Assembly (NCBI RefSeq): GCF_014323725.1
Contig: NZ_JABVED010000020.1
Location: 1-64,000, forward strand
Length of the DNA: 64,000 nt
DNA from: Actinokineospora xionganensis
GTDB lineage: Bacteria > Actinomycetota > Actinomycetes > Mycobacteriales > Pseudonocardiaceae
Direction of reading: 5' to 3'
Shown here: positions 8,667-17,556 of the stretch, piece by piece
Numbering within the stretch: the first letter of the stretch is position 1
How the letters are laid out: the number at the start of each line of letters is the position of its first letter
Notes under the pieces: generated by a model
The model's database searches: none
Told to the model about the DNA's origin: nothing
What the model saw: only the letters and a program-made list of their open reading frames with translations
Program-made: the position numbers and the translations under genes

Positions 8667-9176
8667 GTGAGCACACTCGAACATCCCGCCGTGGCCAAGG
8701 TCGCCGCGGCTCTGCGCGAAGCGGGGATGGAGCAGGCCGCCGACGGGATCCGGATCCTCGACGCCGACGTGAAGACCGCCGCGGCGGCCGCGGCGGCGTT
8801 GGGGGTGGACGTGGGGGCGATCGCCAACAGTCTGGTCTTCCGCACCGACAGCGACCCCCTGCTCGCCCTCACCTCCGGCGCCCACCGCGCCGACACCGGG
8901 CTGCTGGCCGAGCTGGCCGGCGTGCGGGAGGTGGGACGGGCCGACGCCGCCTACGTCCGGGAGCACACCGGCCAGCCGATCGGCGGAGTCGCCCCCACCG
9001 GCCACCCGGCGCCGCTGAAGACGCTGGTCGACCGGCACCTCGCCCGCCACGCCGTGGTGTGGGCTGCCGCGGGCCACCCGAAGTCGTTGTTCCCCACGAC
9101 GTTCGCCGACTTGGTGACGCTCACCGGGGGCACGGCTGCGGATGTCGCGCACGAGGAGGATGATCGGGCACCGTGA
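8667..9176 (+). CDS. ybaK: YbaK/EbsC-type aminoacyl-tRNA deacylase
   Basis: A 169-residue protein of the YbaK/ProX editing family, which hydrolyses mischarged aminoacyl-tRNAs such as Cys-tRNA(Pro) in trans. The family pattern is clear: GVDVGAIANSLVFRTDSDPLLALTSGAHRAD, then ADAAYVREHTGQPIGGVAPTGHP, with the conserved Lys of the family apparently replaced (VFRTD). The C-terminus has VVWAAAGHPKSLFPTTFADL. The GTG start at 8667 follows GGTGAGATGGAGC. Its TGA overlaps the GTG of the acetyltransferase by four bases, so the two form an operon. Confidence 0.9.
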   Translation: MSTLEHPAVAKVAAALREAGMEQAADGIRILDADVKTAAAAAAALGVDVGAIANSLVFRTDSDPLLALTSGAHRADTGLLAELAGVREVGRADAAYVREHTGQPIGGVAPTGHPAPLKTLVDRHLARHAVVWAAAGHPKSLFPTTFADLVTLTGGTAADVAHEEDDRAP

Positions 9177-9739
9177 CCGCCGCCCCCTCCCCCCGCGTCG
9201 ACCGCTTCGCTGAGCTGAGCTCCGAGGAGCTGCGGGTGCGCCTGCGCGAGGCGCTGGCGCTCTACGTCACCGCCATGCGCTACCCGAAGGGCACAGTTGA
9301 GCAACGGGCCCCGATGTGGCTCGCGCACATGCTCCGCGCGGGCTGGCGTTGCGTGGCGGCCTTCGACAGCGACGACCGCATGACCGGCATCGCCTACGGC
9401 TACCGGGGTTCGCCCGGGCAGTGGTGGCACGAGCAGGTGCGCCGCGGCGTGACCGAGAACCGCGGGCCCGCTGTCGCCGAGGCGTGGATGTCGGACTACT
9501 TCGAGCTGACCGAGCTGCACGTGCTCCCGGACCGCCAGGGGCAGGGCATCGGCGAGGAACTGGTGCGCAGGCTGGTCTCCGGGGCGGACACGGCCAACGT
9601 GCTGCTGTCCACCCCGGAGGGGCCCTCCCGCGCCTGGCGGCTCTACCGCAGGCTCGGTTTCGACGACGTCCTGCGCGACTACCAGTTCACGGGCGACCCA
9701 CGCCCTTTCGGTGTCCTGGGCCGCCCGCTTCCCCTCTAG
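9173..9739 (+). CDS. GNAT-family N-acetyltransferase
   Basis: A 188-residue acetyl-CoA-dependent acetyltransferase. The N-terminal half (RLREALALYVTAMRYPKG..RAPMWLAHMLRAGWRCVAAFD) leads into the GNAT core: ELTELHVLPDRQGQGIGEELVRRLV carries the acetyl-CoA pyrophosphate-binding loop (RQGQGIG), and SRAWRLYRRLGFDDV is the C-terminal strand-helix element. The substrate is unknown. The GTG start overlaps the preceding stop. The TAG stop is the first three bases of a long palindromic element (9737-9901), so the C-terminus is defined by that element. Confidence 0.88.
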   Translation: MTAAPSPRVDRFAELSSEELRVRLREALALYVTAMRYPKGTVEQRAPMWLAHMLRAGWRCVAAFDSDDRMTGIAYGYRGSPGQWWHEQVRRGVTENRGPAVAEAWMSDYFELTELHVLPDRQGQGIGEELVRRLVSGADTANVLLSTPEGPSRAWRLYRRLGFDDVLRDYQFTGDPRPFGVLGRPLPL

Positions 9740-9901
9740 GTCTTGTCTGACAAATCTCGGCGGCGAGAGTCGTGATCGAGGTGGTTCCTGGCGGTGCGGC
9801 CGGAATGCCCTCGTACCGGGTTGTACTCGGGCGTTCCGGCCGTGCCGTCAGGGGCCGCCTCGGCGCGGCTCTCGCTGTCGCGATTTGTCAGACAGGACCT
9901 A
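9737..9901. repeat. 165-bp near-perfect palindromic element (MITE-like)
   Basis: The outer 20 bases are inverted repeats with one mismatch: TAGGTCTTGTCTGACAAATC at 9737-9756 and the complement of TAGGTCCTGTCTGACAAATC at 9882-9901. The similarity continues inward on both arms for about 76 bases (GCGAGAG, CGAGG and CGGCCGGAAnGCCC shared), up to a small loop between two GTAC copies. The outer TAG on each side is exactly the stop codon of the two convergent genes. It has no coding capacity. It could be a miniature inverted-repeat element with TA ends or a strong two-way terminator; no second copy was noticed in the window. Confidence 0.8.
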
Positions 9902-11596
9902 CAGAGCCGCGAGGCGGGTGCGCAGGGTGTCGAGACCCATGGCGCCCATCTCGAGGGCTCGCTGGTGGAACGTCTTGAGCGAGAAGTCCTCGCCCTGCCG
10001 CGCCTGGTATTCGTCGCGGGCCTGCAGCCAGAGGCGTTCGCCGAGCTTGTAGGTCGGGGCCTGGCCCGGCCAGCCGAGGTAGCGATCGATCTCGTCGCGC
10101 ACGTGCGCCTTGTCGGTGATCGTGCGGGTGAGCAGGAACTCCAAGCCCAACTCGGGAGACCACCGCTCGCCCTCGTGGAAGCCCGCCCCACGGGGGATCT
10201 CCAGCTTCAGGTGCATGCCGATGTCGATGATCACCCGGGCCGCGCGGAAGATGTTGGCGTCGAGCATGCCCAGCAGGTCGCCGTCGTCCTGCAGGTAGCC
10301 GAACTCGCGCATCAGACGCTCGGCGTAGAGGGCCCAGCCCTCGCCGTAGGCGGGCACCCAGGTGAGCAGGCGCTGGAACTTGTTGAGACTCTCCCCCTGG
10401 GAGACCGCGGTGGCGATCTGCAGGTGATGCCCGGGCGCGCCCTCGTGGTAGACCGTGGTGACCTCGCGCCAGGTGGAGAACTCCTCCCGGTCGGCGGGCA
10501 CCGACCACCACATGCGCCCCGGACGGCTCCAGTCGTCGGTCGGGCCGGTGTAGTACGCGCCGACACCGCCGCCGGGCGGGGCGATCTTGCACTCCAGCCG
10601 CATGATCTCGTCGGAGATGTCGAAGTGCACGCCCCGCAGGTCGGCGAGCGCGCGGTCGGACAGGCCCTGCATCCACTCCTCGAAGGCCTTCTTGCCGCGC
10701 ACCTGGTAGCGGGGGTCGGCGTCGAGCTTGGCGGCCGCGTCGGCGATGGTGCCGCCGGGGACGATGCGGCCCGCGACCTCCTTCATCTCCGTCTCGAGCC
10801 GGGTGAACTCCTCCCAGCCCCACTCGTAGGCCTCGCGCAGGTCGAGGGTGGCGCCGGTGTACTCGCGCGACCAGAGCCGGTAGCGCTCCTCGCCGACGGC
10901 GTCCTCACCGCTCGACTTGGGAGCCAGCTCACCGGTGAGGAAGTCGGCGAGTTCGCCGTAGGCCTCGGCGGCGACCCGGGCGCCCGTGTCGATCTCGGCG
11001 CGCAGGGCGCCCTCGGCGACACCGTCCGCGCTATCGGCGAACGTGGCGAAGAACGACTTGGCGCCGCCCCGGCCGGACCAGGTCTGGCACTGTTCGGCCG
11101 TCTTGGTGATCTGGCGCAGCGCCGCGACGTCACCCCGGGCCGCGGCGAAGCGCAGCGACTCCTGGTAGCCGGCGAGCGCGGCGGGAACGGCGGACAGCCG
11201 CTTGGCGATCACCGCCCAGTCCTCGGCGGTGGCGGTCGGCATCAGGTCGAAGACCTGCCGCACGTCCTGCGGGGGGCTCGCGATCACGTTGAGGGTGCGG
11301 TAGAACTCGCCCGCCTCGTGCAGCTCGGCCTCCAGGCCGACCCGTTCGAGGAACACCGCCTTGGCGTTGGCCTCCGACACGTCGGCCGGTTCGGCGGCGC
11401 GCATCGCGGCCAGCGCGGCGGTGGCGATGGCCGCTCTGTGGTCGACGCCCTCAGGCGACAGGTCGGGAAGTCGGTCGTCATGCCCGGCGATACCGAGGTA
11501 GGTGGCGAGGATCGGCTCCGCCGCCGCCGAGTCGTCGACATAGGAATCACTGATCTTGTGCACGCCGGTGGGCGGTAAGGACACCATGCCTCGCAC
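9899..11596 (-). CDS. DUF885-family metallopeptidase-like protein
   Basis: A protein of about 565 residues of the DUF885 family, which resembles zinc carboxypeptidases. The family signature EVTTVYHEGAPGHHLQIATA carries the HExxxGHH zinc motif, followed by the helix WALYAERLMREFGYL with the third ligand glutamate, and RAARVIIDIGMHLKLE. The tail ends AYDEYQARQGEDFSLKTFHQRALEMGAMGLDTLR, typical of the family. Possible starts are GTG 11596, ATG 11587 and GTG 11584; none has an ideal ribosome site. No signal peptide is visible, so it probably acts in the cytoplasm. Its substrate is unknown. The TAG stop is provided by the palindromic element. Confidence 0.88.
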   Translation of the reverse strand: MRGMVSLPPTGVHKISDSYVDDSAAAEPILATYLGIAGHDDRLPDLSPEGVDHRAAIATAALAAMRAAEPADVSEANAKAVFLERVGLEAELHEAGEFYRTLNVIASPPQDVRQVFDLMPTATAEDWAVIAKRLSAVPAALAGYQESLRFAAARGDVAALRQITKTAEQCQTWSGRGGAKSFFATFADSADGVAEGALRAEIDTGARVAAEAYGELADFLTGELAPKSSGEDAVGEERYRLWSREYTGATLDLREAYEWGWEEFTRLETEMKEVAGRIVPGGTIADAAAKLDADPRYQVRGKKAFEEWMQGLSDRALADLRGVHFDISDEIMRLECKIAPPGGGVGAYYTGPTDDWSRPGRMWWSVPADREEFSTWREVTTVYHEGAPGHHLQIATAVSQGESLNKFQRLLTWVPAYGEGWALYAERLMREFGYLQDDGDLLGMLDANIFRAARVIIDIGMHLKLEIPRGAGFHEGERWSPELGLEFLLTRTITDKAHVRDEIDRYLGWPGQAPTYKLGERLWLQARDEYQARQGEDFSLKTFHQRALEMGAMGLDTLRTRLAAL

Positions 11597-11677
11597 GCTA
11601 CCGTCCGGTCACGGCCCGCAGGCAACCGATAAACAGCCGGGCGGCGGTGGCGTGGACATAGCCGGCAGGATGGCCGA

Positions 11678-12355
11678 GTGCATCAGGCCATCCCCCGTTT
11701 TCCCAGGTGGGCCGCTTTCGCCCTGCTGAGTCTTCTCGCCGTGCTGACCCTGTCCGGCTGCGTCCGGGTCCAGGCATCGATGACCGTCTCGGAGAACGAC
11801 CTCGTCTCCGGCCAGCTCGTCATCGCCGCGGTCTCGATCAAGCAGGGTGACACCGGTCCCACGCTGAAGATCCCACCCGAGCTGGCGGGCAAGGTGAAGA
11901 CGCAGGTCTACGCCGCCGACGGCTACGTGGGACAGACCATCTCCCTGCAGGAGCTGACCTTCGCCGAGGTCGGGATCCTGTCGGACTCGATCACCGTCGG
12001 CAAGCAGTACCGGCTCAGCTTCCGGCGCGCGGGCGACCTGGTGACGATGGCCGGTTCGGTCGACCTCACGGAGTTGCCGAAGGACCGCGCCGACGTGCAG
12101 TTCAAGGTGACGCTGCCGGGGACGGTGAACCGGACCAACGGGGTCAACGACAACGGGACGATCAGCTGGAAGCCCAAGCCGGGCGCGGTCACCGAGTTCA
12201 ACGCGACGGCGCAGTACACGGACTCGTCAGGAGTCTCGTGGACGAAGTGGGTCACGATCGTGGGCGCGTCCGCCGTCGGTGTCGCGTTACTGGTCCTGGC
12301 GTTGGCGTTGTTCTCCCACCGGCGCACGATCGCGCGCGAGCGACACGGCGGCTGA
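11678..12355 (+). CDS. lppM: LppM-type lipoprotein
   Basis: A 225-residue lipoprotein. The signal peptide WAAFALLSLLAVLTLSGC ends in lipobox LSGC, so the mature chain starts at Cys with VRVQASMTVSENDLVSGQLVIAAV, the LppM domain. A C-terminal membrane helix (VTIVGASAVGVALLVLALALF) and a basic tail SHRRTIARERHGG would anchor it a second time. In M. tuberculosis LppM (Rv2171) has a similar lipid-binding domain and affects phagosome maturation; here only the fold and location can be inferred. The start is GTG at 11678 after a weak GGATGG. It converges with metF, with four bases between the stops. Confidence 0.85.
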   Translation: MHQAIPRFPRWAAFALLSLLAVLTLSGCVRVQASMTVSENDLVSGQLVIAAVSIKQGDTGPTLKIPPELAGKVKTQVYAADGYVGQTISLQELTFAEVGILSDSITVGKQYRLSFRRAGDLVTMAGSVDLTELPKDRADVQFKVTLPGTVNRTNGVNDNGTISWKPKPGAVTEFNATAQYTDSSGVSWTKWVTIVGASAVGVALLVLALALFSHRRTIARERHGG

Positions 12356-12359
12356 CCGC

Positions 12360-13244
12360 TCAGGCGCGGCTGGGCACCATCCCGAGCCGGGCCACCACTT
12401 CCCGCGTCGCCTTGGCTCGGTTGAACGTGTAGAAGTGCAGGCCCGAGACGCCTTCGGCGATGAGCCGCTCGCACACCTCGGTGACCAGGTCGATCCCCTC
12501 GGCCCGGAACGCGGCCGCGTCCCCGACCAGCGGGTCGAGCCGGGCGGCGATGCGGGCGGGCACGGGGGCGCCGGAGAGCTCGACGGTCTTGGCCAGGATC
12601 TTCGGGGTCGTCAGCGGCATCACGCCGGGCAGCAGCACGGCGTCGCAGCCCTTCGCGGCGACCCGGTCGCGCAGCCGCAGGAAGTCCTCCGGTTCGAAGA
12701 ACAGCTGCGCGATAGCGAAGTCGGCTCCGGCGCGGAACTTGCGGAGCAGGTTCTCCGTGTCGGCGTCGATGTCGGCCGACTGCGGGTGCCCGTAGGGGAA
12801 CGCGGCCACGCCGACGCAGAAGTCGCCGAGTTCGCGCACCAGCGCGACGAGTTCGTCGGCGTAGTTCAGGCCGTCGGGGTGCGCGACCCACGGGCCGTTG
12901 GGGTCGCCGGGCGGGTCGCCGCGCAGCGCGAGGATGTTGCGGATCCCCAGGGCCGCGTACCAGCCGATGACGTTGCGCAGTTCGGCGACGGAGTGGCCGA
13001 CCGCGGTCAGGTGCGCCATCGAGACCAGGGTGGTCTCGCGCGCGACCCGGCCGGTGGTTCGGATGGTCCGGTCGCGGCTGGAGCCGCCCGCGCCGTAGGT
13101 GACCGACACGAACGCGGGGTCGTAGCCCTCGAGTTCGCGAATGGCGTTCCACAGCCGTCGTTCGTCCGCCTGGTCCCTCGGGGGCATGAACTCGACCGAG
13201 AAGACCGGCCTGTTCGAGCGGATTCGCTGCAAAACGGTGGTCAT
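12360..13244 (-). CDS. metF: Methylenetetrahydrofolate reductase
   Basis: A 294-residue enzyme that reduces 5,10-methylene-THF to 5-methyl-THF, the methyl donor for methionine synthesis. The MTHFR barrel is full length: FSVEFMPPRDQADERRLW (strand 1 with the catalytic Glu), FVSVTYGAGGSSRDRTI, MAHLTAVGHS, GIRNILALRGDPPGDP, ADFAIAQLFFEPEDFLRLRDR and LLPGVMPLT. The ATG at 13244 was chosen because the extension to 13328 lacks similarity. A GATACT box ends 9 bases before the ATG, with CTGTCC 16 bases upstream of it, so a leaderless transcript is likely. The gene sits between lppM and the prenyl synthase as in M. tuberculosis (Rv2172c position). Confidence 0.93.
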   Translation of the reverse strand: MTTVLQRIRSNRPVFSVEFMPPRDQADERRLWNAIRELEGYDPAFVSVTYGAGGSSRDRTIRTTGRVARETTLVSMAHLTAVGHSVAELRNVIGWYAALGIRNILALRGDPPGDPNGPWVAHPDGLNYADELVALVRELGDFCVGVAAFPYGHPQSADIDADTENLLRKFRAGADFAIAQLFFEPEDFLRLRDRVAAKGCDAVLLPGVMPLTTPKILAKTVELSGAPVPARIAARLDPLVGDAAAFRAEGIDLVTEVCERLIAEGVSGLHFYTFNRAKATREVVARLGMVPSRA

Positions 13245-13253
13245 GTACTGAAG

Positions 13254-13281
13254 AGTATCGGGCGTCCGATCATTGGGACAG
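13254..13281 (-). promoter_or_regulatory. Candidate leaderless promoter of metF
   Basis: Read leftward: CTGTCC (13281-13276), 16 bases, GATACT (13259-13254), then 9 bases to the ATG at 13244. The spacing would start the RNA at or next to the start codon, and no ribosome site is present. Confidence 0.45.
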
Positions 13282-13371
13282 CACTCCCACAGTTTGGAAG
13301 AAGGTCGCCGGACGTCACACCCGGGCACCCCCGCTTGTGCCTACTTCTTCGTTACAGCGGACCATAGCGGT

Positions 13372-14490
13372 GTGCAGCAGGCACCGGAAACCCCGGTATT
13401 CGATCCAGAGTCCATCGACGGCGCGGTCGCCGATCACGTCGAACGGGCTCTCGCCGACTACCTGGCCACCCGCCACGCCGGGATGGCCGAGATGGCACCG
13501 TCGTTCGGCTCCGCGGTGGCGTCCCTGGCCGAGTTCGTGCTTGGCGGCGGCAAGCGGCTGCGGCCGACCTTTGCCTGGTGGGCCTGGCGCGGCACGGGCG
13601 GCTCGGGCTCGGGTGCGCAGGCCGACGCCGTTCTGCGCGCGGTCAGCGCCCTGGAGCTGATCCAGGCCTGCGCGCTGGTGCACGACGACCTGATGGACGC
13701 CTCCGCGATGCGCCGGGGCAAGCCGACCGTGCATGTCTCCTTCGCCGCGCGGCACCGCGAGCGCGGCTGGCTGGGTGAGTCCGACCGCTTCGGCGCGGCC
13801 GCAGCGATCCTGCTCGGCGACCTCGCCCTGGCGTGGGCCGACGACATGTTCGCGGGATCCGGCGTCGACCCGCGGCGCCAGGCCGACGGCCAGGTGCCCT
13901 GGCGGGCCATGCGCGCGGAGATGCTCGCCGGGCAGTATCTCGACGTGCTGACCCAGGCCAAGGGCGACGAGTCGGCTGAGGCGGCGCTCAGCGTCGCACG
14001 GATGAAGACCGCCGCCTACACCGTCGAACGCCCGCTGCACCTCGGCGCGGCGCTCGGGGGCGCGCCCGAGCCGACAGTGGCCGCGCTGCGCTCCTTCGGC
14101 GCCGACATCGGCCTGGCCTTCCAACTGCGCGACGACCTGCTCGGCATGTTCGGCGACACCGATGTCACCGGCAAGCCCGCCGGGGACGACCTGCGCGAAG
14201 GCAAGCGGACCCTGCTGATGTCGGTCGGCATGGCCAACGCCGACGCGGCCGGACGCACGGCGGACGCGGCACTGCTGCGGGCCGCGCTCGGCGATGGCGA
14301 CCTGACCTCGGCCACCGTCGAGCGGGCCCGTGAGGTGCTCACCGATCTCGGCGCGGTCGCCGAACTCGATCGCCGCATCGACGAGCTGACCGCGAACGCC
14401 CTCGGCACCCTGGCCGCCGCCGACCTCGACGCGCCTGCCGCGAAGGTCCTGTCCGACCTCGCCGTCGCGGCCACCCGCAGGGCGCACTGA
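13372..14490 (+). CDS. crtE: Geranylgeranyl diphosphate synthase (polyprenyl synthetase)
   Basis: A 372-residue trans-isoprenyl diphosphate synthase that elongates allylic diphosphates with isopentenyl diphosphate. Motifs in order: GGGKRLRPTF, first Asp-rich motif HDDLMDAS (DDxxD at residues 105-109), KT/RP at MKTAAYTVERPLHLGAAL, and second Asp-rich motif FQLRDDLLGMFGD. Operon position directly before a phytoene desaturase (2 bases between stop and GTG) and near phytoene synthase says the product is C20 GGPP for carotenoids. GTG 13372 (VQQAPETPVFDP) was preferred over the extension to 13273, which lacks family similarity. The place corresponds to idsA2 in M. tuberculosis. Confidence 0.9.
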   Translation: MQQAPETPVFDPESIDGAVADHVERALADYLATRHAGMAEMAPSFGSAVASLAEFVLGGGKRLRPTFAWWAWRGTGGSGSGAQADAVLRAVSALELIQACALVHDDLMDASAMRRGKPTVHVSFAARHRERGWLGESDRFGAAAAILLGDLALAWADDMFAGSGVDPRRQADGQVPWRAMRAEMLAGQYLDVLTQAKGDESAEAALSVARMKTAAYTVERPLHLGAALGGAPEPTVAALRSFGADIGLAFQLRDDLLGMFGDTDVTGKPAGDDLREGKRTLLMSVGMANADAAGRTADAALLRAALGDGDLTSATVERAREVLTDLGAVAELDRRIDELTANALGTLAAADLDAPAAKVLSDLAVAATRRAH

Positions 14491-14492
14491 CC

Positions 14493-16022
14493 GTGGCCGA
14501 TCGCAAGACCATCCCGGGCCGCACCGACCACGTCGTCGTCGTGGGCGCGGGGCTGTCCGGTCTGTCGGCCGCCCTGCACCTGGCGGGCACCGGCCGCGAG
14601 GTGACCGTGATCGAGGCCGCCGCGAAGCCGGGCGGGCGCGCGGGCCAGGAGACGATCGAGGGCTACCGGGTCGACACCGGCGCGACCGTGCTGACCATGC
14701 CCGAACTGATCGACGAGGCCTTCGCCGCGGTCGGGACGTCGCTGGCCGCCGAGGTCGACCTGATCAAGCTGGACCCGGCGTACCGGGCCCGGTTCGCCGA
14801 CGGCAGCACGATCGCGGTGCACACCGACGCCGCGGCCATGGAAGCCGAGATCCGCGAGGCGGCCGGACCTCGCGAGGCCGAGGGCTACCGCAGGCTGCGC
14901 GCCTGGCTGACCGACCTCTACCAGGTCCAGCGCGACCGGTTCATCGGCGCCAACTTCGACTCCCCCACCGACCTGGTCGGCCCCGAACTGGCCCGGCTGG
15001 CCGCGCTCGGCGGCTTCGGCAGGCTCGGCCCCGCGGTGGGCCGGTTCTTGTCCGACGATCGGTTGCGCAGGCTGTTCTCGTTCCAGGCGCTCTACGCCGG
15101 CGTTCCGCCGAGCCGCGCGCTGGCGGCGTACGCGGTCATCGCCTACATGGACACGGTCGCGGGTGTGTCGTTCCCCCGCGGCGGGATCGGCGCGGTGGCC
15201 GAGGCGATGGCGGGCGCGGCCGCCCGCGCGGGTGTGCGGGTTCGGTACTCGACCAGCGCGGCCTGGCTGGAGCGGGTGGGCACCCGGGTCGGCGCGGTGC
15301 GCACGACGACGGGCGAGCGGATCGCGTGCGACACCGTCGTGCTGACCGCGGACCTGGCCGCGAGCTACCGGCTGCTCGGCGTGACGCCGCGCCGCCCGCT
15401 CGCGCTGCGCTACTCCCCCTCCGCGGTCGTGCTGCACACCGGCACCACGCGGTCGTGGGCCGAACTGGACCACCACACGATCTTCTTCGGCCGCGCCTGG
15501 GAGCGCACCTTCCAGGAGATCACCCGCGAGGGCGTGCTGATGAGCGACCCGTCGCTGCTGGTCACCCGGCCCACCGCGACGGACCCGACGCTGGCCCCGC
15601 AGGGACGGCACCAGATCTCGGTGCTGGCGCCGTGCCCGAACCTGCGGACCGGCCCGATCGACTGGCGCCGGATCGGGCCGCGCTATCGTGATGATCTTGT
15701 TCGGGTGTTGGAGCAGCGCGGCCTGACCGGGTTCGACTCGTCGATCGAGATGCAGCGGCTGGTCACGCCCGCCGACTGGGAGGCGGCGGGCCTTGCCGAG
15801 GGCAGTCCGTTCTCCGTGGCGCACATATTCGCCCAAACTGGACCCTTCCGGCCGAGGAACCTGGTCCGGGGTGTCGATAATGTGGTCCTCGCGGGTAGCG
15901 GGACGACGCCTGGGGTGGGGATCCCGCCGGTGGTGATCTCCGGCAGGCTCGCCGCCCAGCGGATCGCCGGGCGCCTGGTGACCGCGACGGGAGTGCGGGG
16001 GCAATCTGTGAGCGGACTGTGA
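14493..16022 (+). CDS. crtI: Phytoene desaturase (CrtI family)
   Basis: A 509-residue FAD-dependent carotenoid desaturase. The N-terminus has the dinucleotide fold HVVVVGAGLSGLSAALHLAGTG...VIEAAAKPGGRA; GYRVDTGATVLTMPEL is the CrtI substrate-side signature; the C-terminus has RNLVRGVDNVVLAGSGTTPGVGIPPVVISGRLAAQRI, the bacterial-type phytoene dehydrogenase pattern. It converts colourless phytoene stepwise to lycopene-type products. Two bases separate it from crtE, and a lipoprotein gene lies between it and crtB. The number of desaturation steps cannot be told. Confidence 0.93.
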   Translation: MADRKTIPGRTDHVVVVGAGLSGLSAALHLAGTGREVTVIEAAAKPGGRAGQETIEGYRVDTGATVLTMPELIDEAFAAVGTSLAAEVDLIKLDPAYRARFADGSTIAVHTDAAAMEAEIREAAGPREAEGYRRLRAWLTDLYQVQRDRFIGANFDSPTDLVGPELARLAALGGFGRLGPAVGRFLSDDRLRRLFSFQALYAGVPPSRALAAYAVIAYMDTVAGVSFPRGGIGAVAEAMAGAAARAGVRVRYSTSAAWLERVGTRVGAVRTTTGERIACDTVVLTADLAASYRLLGVTPRRPLALRYSPSAVVLHTGTTRSWAELDHHTIFFGRAWERTFQEITREGVLMSDPSLLVTRPTATDPTLAPQGRHQISVLAPCPNLRTGPIDWRRIGPRYRDDLVRVLEQRGLTGFDSSIEMQRLVTPADWEAAGLAEGSPFSVAHIFAQTGPFRPRNLVRGVDNVVLAGSGTTPGVGIPPVVISGRLAAQRIAGRLVTATGVRGQSVSGL

Positions 16023-16103
16023 GGTTCCGTGAGCGGATTGATCGCCGCCGACAGCGATAATGCTGCGGCGGGCGGCGGCGACATGTCAGTGAGGTGGGGT
16101 GCG

Positions 16104-17519
16104 GTGACCCGGGTACCAAGGCGCGGCCGGTTGGCGGCTGTGTTCGGATCGGCTGTGCTCGCGGTGGCCGGATGCAGCAACGCCGTGTCGGGCAGCCCGA
16201 TCGCGGCCGACGTGGCGCCGCCGACGGCGGCCGAGTCGATCACGCAGTCGCTGATCAACCTGGGCGAGGCGGGCGCCGTCCACTACAAGGGCACGATGTC
16301 GTCGGCCTCGGACGACCCGGTGACGTTCGACCTCACCGCGGCGCAGACCGGCGAGATCCACGGCACGTTCACCCTCGACGGCAAGGCCGCCACGCTGCTC
16401 GTGGTCAACAAAGCCACCTACGTCAAGGCCGCCGCCGACTTCTGGGCCGCCCTGTCGGGGGTCGCCAACGGCGAGAACAAGGGCACCGCGGTGGCAGACC
16501 GCTGGGTCAAGGTCCCCGGCAGCCTGATCGGGGTCGAGTTCGGCGACGTGTTCCTCCCCGACGTGCTCGGGCAGAACCTCGCCAAGGGCAGCGAACAGGC
16601 GGGCGAACGCGCGATCGGCGACGGCGAGCGGGTCGACGTCGGGTCGGCGCGCGCGGTCAAGGTCACCACCGGCGGCGGCACGGTCTACGTCGACGAGAAG
16701 GCGCCGCACGGCGTGCTCAAGGTCGAGACCGAACGGGTGGGCCGCGCCGACACCAGCAGCGTGCGCGACCTGGTCACCACGGTCACCGACGCCTCCAGCG
16801 AGCTGGGCAAGTTCTACCAGGACACCGCCACCCAGGCGGCGGGCCTCACCGCCCCCATCGACGTGCTGACCACCGTCACCGAGGGCACACACAACTTCGA
16901 CGCCTGCGGCGCGGCGAGTTGCTCGATCATCGTGCAGTTCACGAACCCCGGGAAGGTCGCGGTCAAGGTGTCCGTGCGCGGCGTGTGGCAGGGCGACAAC
17001 GCCCCGCTGGGCGTGTGCGACGCCACCGCGGGCCCGGTCGCCCCTGGTCAGGGCGGCAGCGCCACCTGCACGCTGGCCAGCCCGGAGTGGGTCAAGTTCT
17101 ACCAGCGGGCCAACTCGGTTCCGGGCAACCACCCGTACAGCGTCGAGTGGTCGACGGTCGTCCTCGCCGACGCGCCCGACCTGACGCAGCTCACCGAGCG
17201 CGCCGGCGCCAAGCCCGCGGATCCGAAGGCGGGCAAGGCCGAGGGCTCGCACTACGTCTACGCGATCACGTACTCCGACTCCGCCCGCCAGGCGAAGGTC
17301 TGGAAGTACGGCGTGGTCGCGGGCAAGTTCTGGGAGGACCACGCCGACCAGCAGCTGCCGACGTGCCTGCGGTCCACCGGCTCCGGCTGCGGAGTCGACC
17401 TGGTCACCGCGACCGACCAGGCGGCCTCGGCGCAGGGTCTGACCCAGCAGCTGGTCGACAAATACAAGACCGAGAAGGGCGAATGCCCCACCGGCCAGTG
17501 GTCGAGCTGTAAGCGCTGA
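16104..17519 (+). CDS. Secreted lipoprotein of unknown function
   Basis: A 471-residue lipoprotein: MTRVPRRGRLAAVFGSAVLAVAGC SN gives a basic start, hydrophobic core and lipobox VAGC. The first half (SITQSLINLGEAGAVHYKGTM..HGTFTLDGKAATLLVVNKATYVKAAADFWAAL) resembles the LppX/LprG-like beta fold, a lipid-carrier shape in mycobacteria. The second half carries paired cysteines (NFDACGAASCSI; GVCDA..SATCTL; LPTCLRSTGSGCG), suggesting disulfide bonds outside the cell. GTG 16104 follows GAGGTGGGG; an in-frame ATG at 16083 and a start at 16029 are less likely. It is embedded between crtI and crtB, so it is probably co-expressed with the carotenoid genes. No function is known to me. Confidence 0.75.
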   Translation: MTRVPRRGRLAAVFGSAVLAVAGCSNAVSGSPIAADVAPPTAAESITQSLINLGEAGAVHYKGTMSSASDDPVTFDLTAAQTGEIHGTFTLDGKAATLLVVNKATYVKAAADFWAALSGVANGENKGTAVADRWVKVPGSLIGVEFGDVFLPDVLGQNLAKGSEQAGERAIGDGERVDVGSARAVKVTTGGGTVYVDEKAPHGVLKVETERVGRADTSSVRDLVTTVTDASSELGKFYQDTATQAAGLTAPIDVLTTVTEGTHNFDACGAASCSIIVQFTNPGKVAVKVSVRGVWQGDNAPLGVCDATAGPVAPGQGGSATCTLASPEWVKFYQRANSVPGNHPYSVEWSTVVLADAPDLTQLTERAGAKPADPKAGKAEGSHYVYAITYSDSARQAKVWKYGVVAGKFWEDHADQQLPTCLRSTGSGCGVDLVTATDQAASAQGLTQQLVDKYKTEKGECPTGQWSSCKR

Positions 17520-17556
17520 CACGTTCGAATCGGCTCCGTCGGGCGCGCGTGCGACG

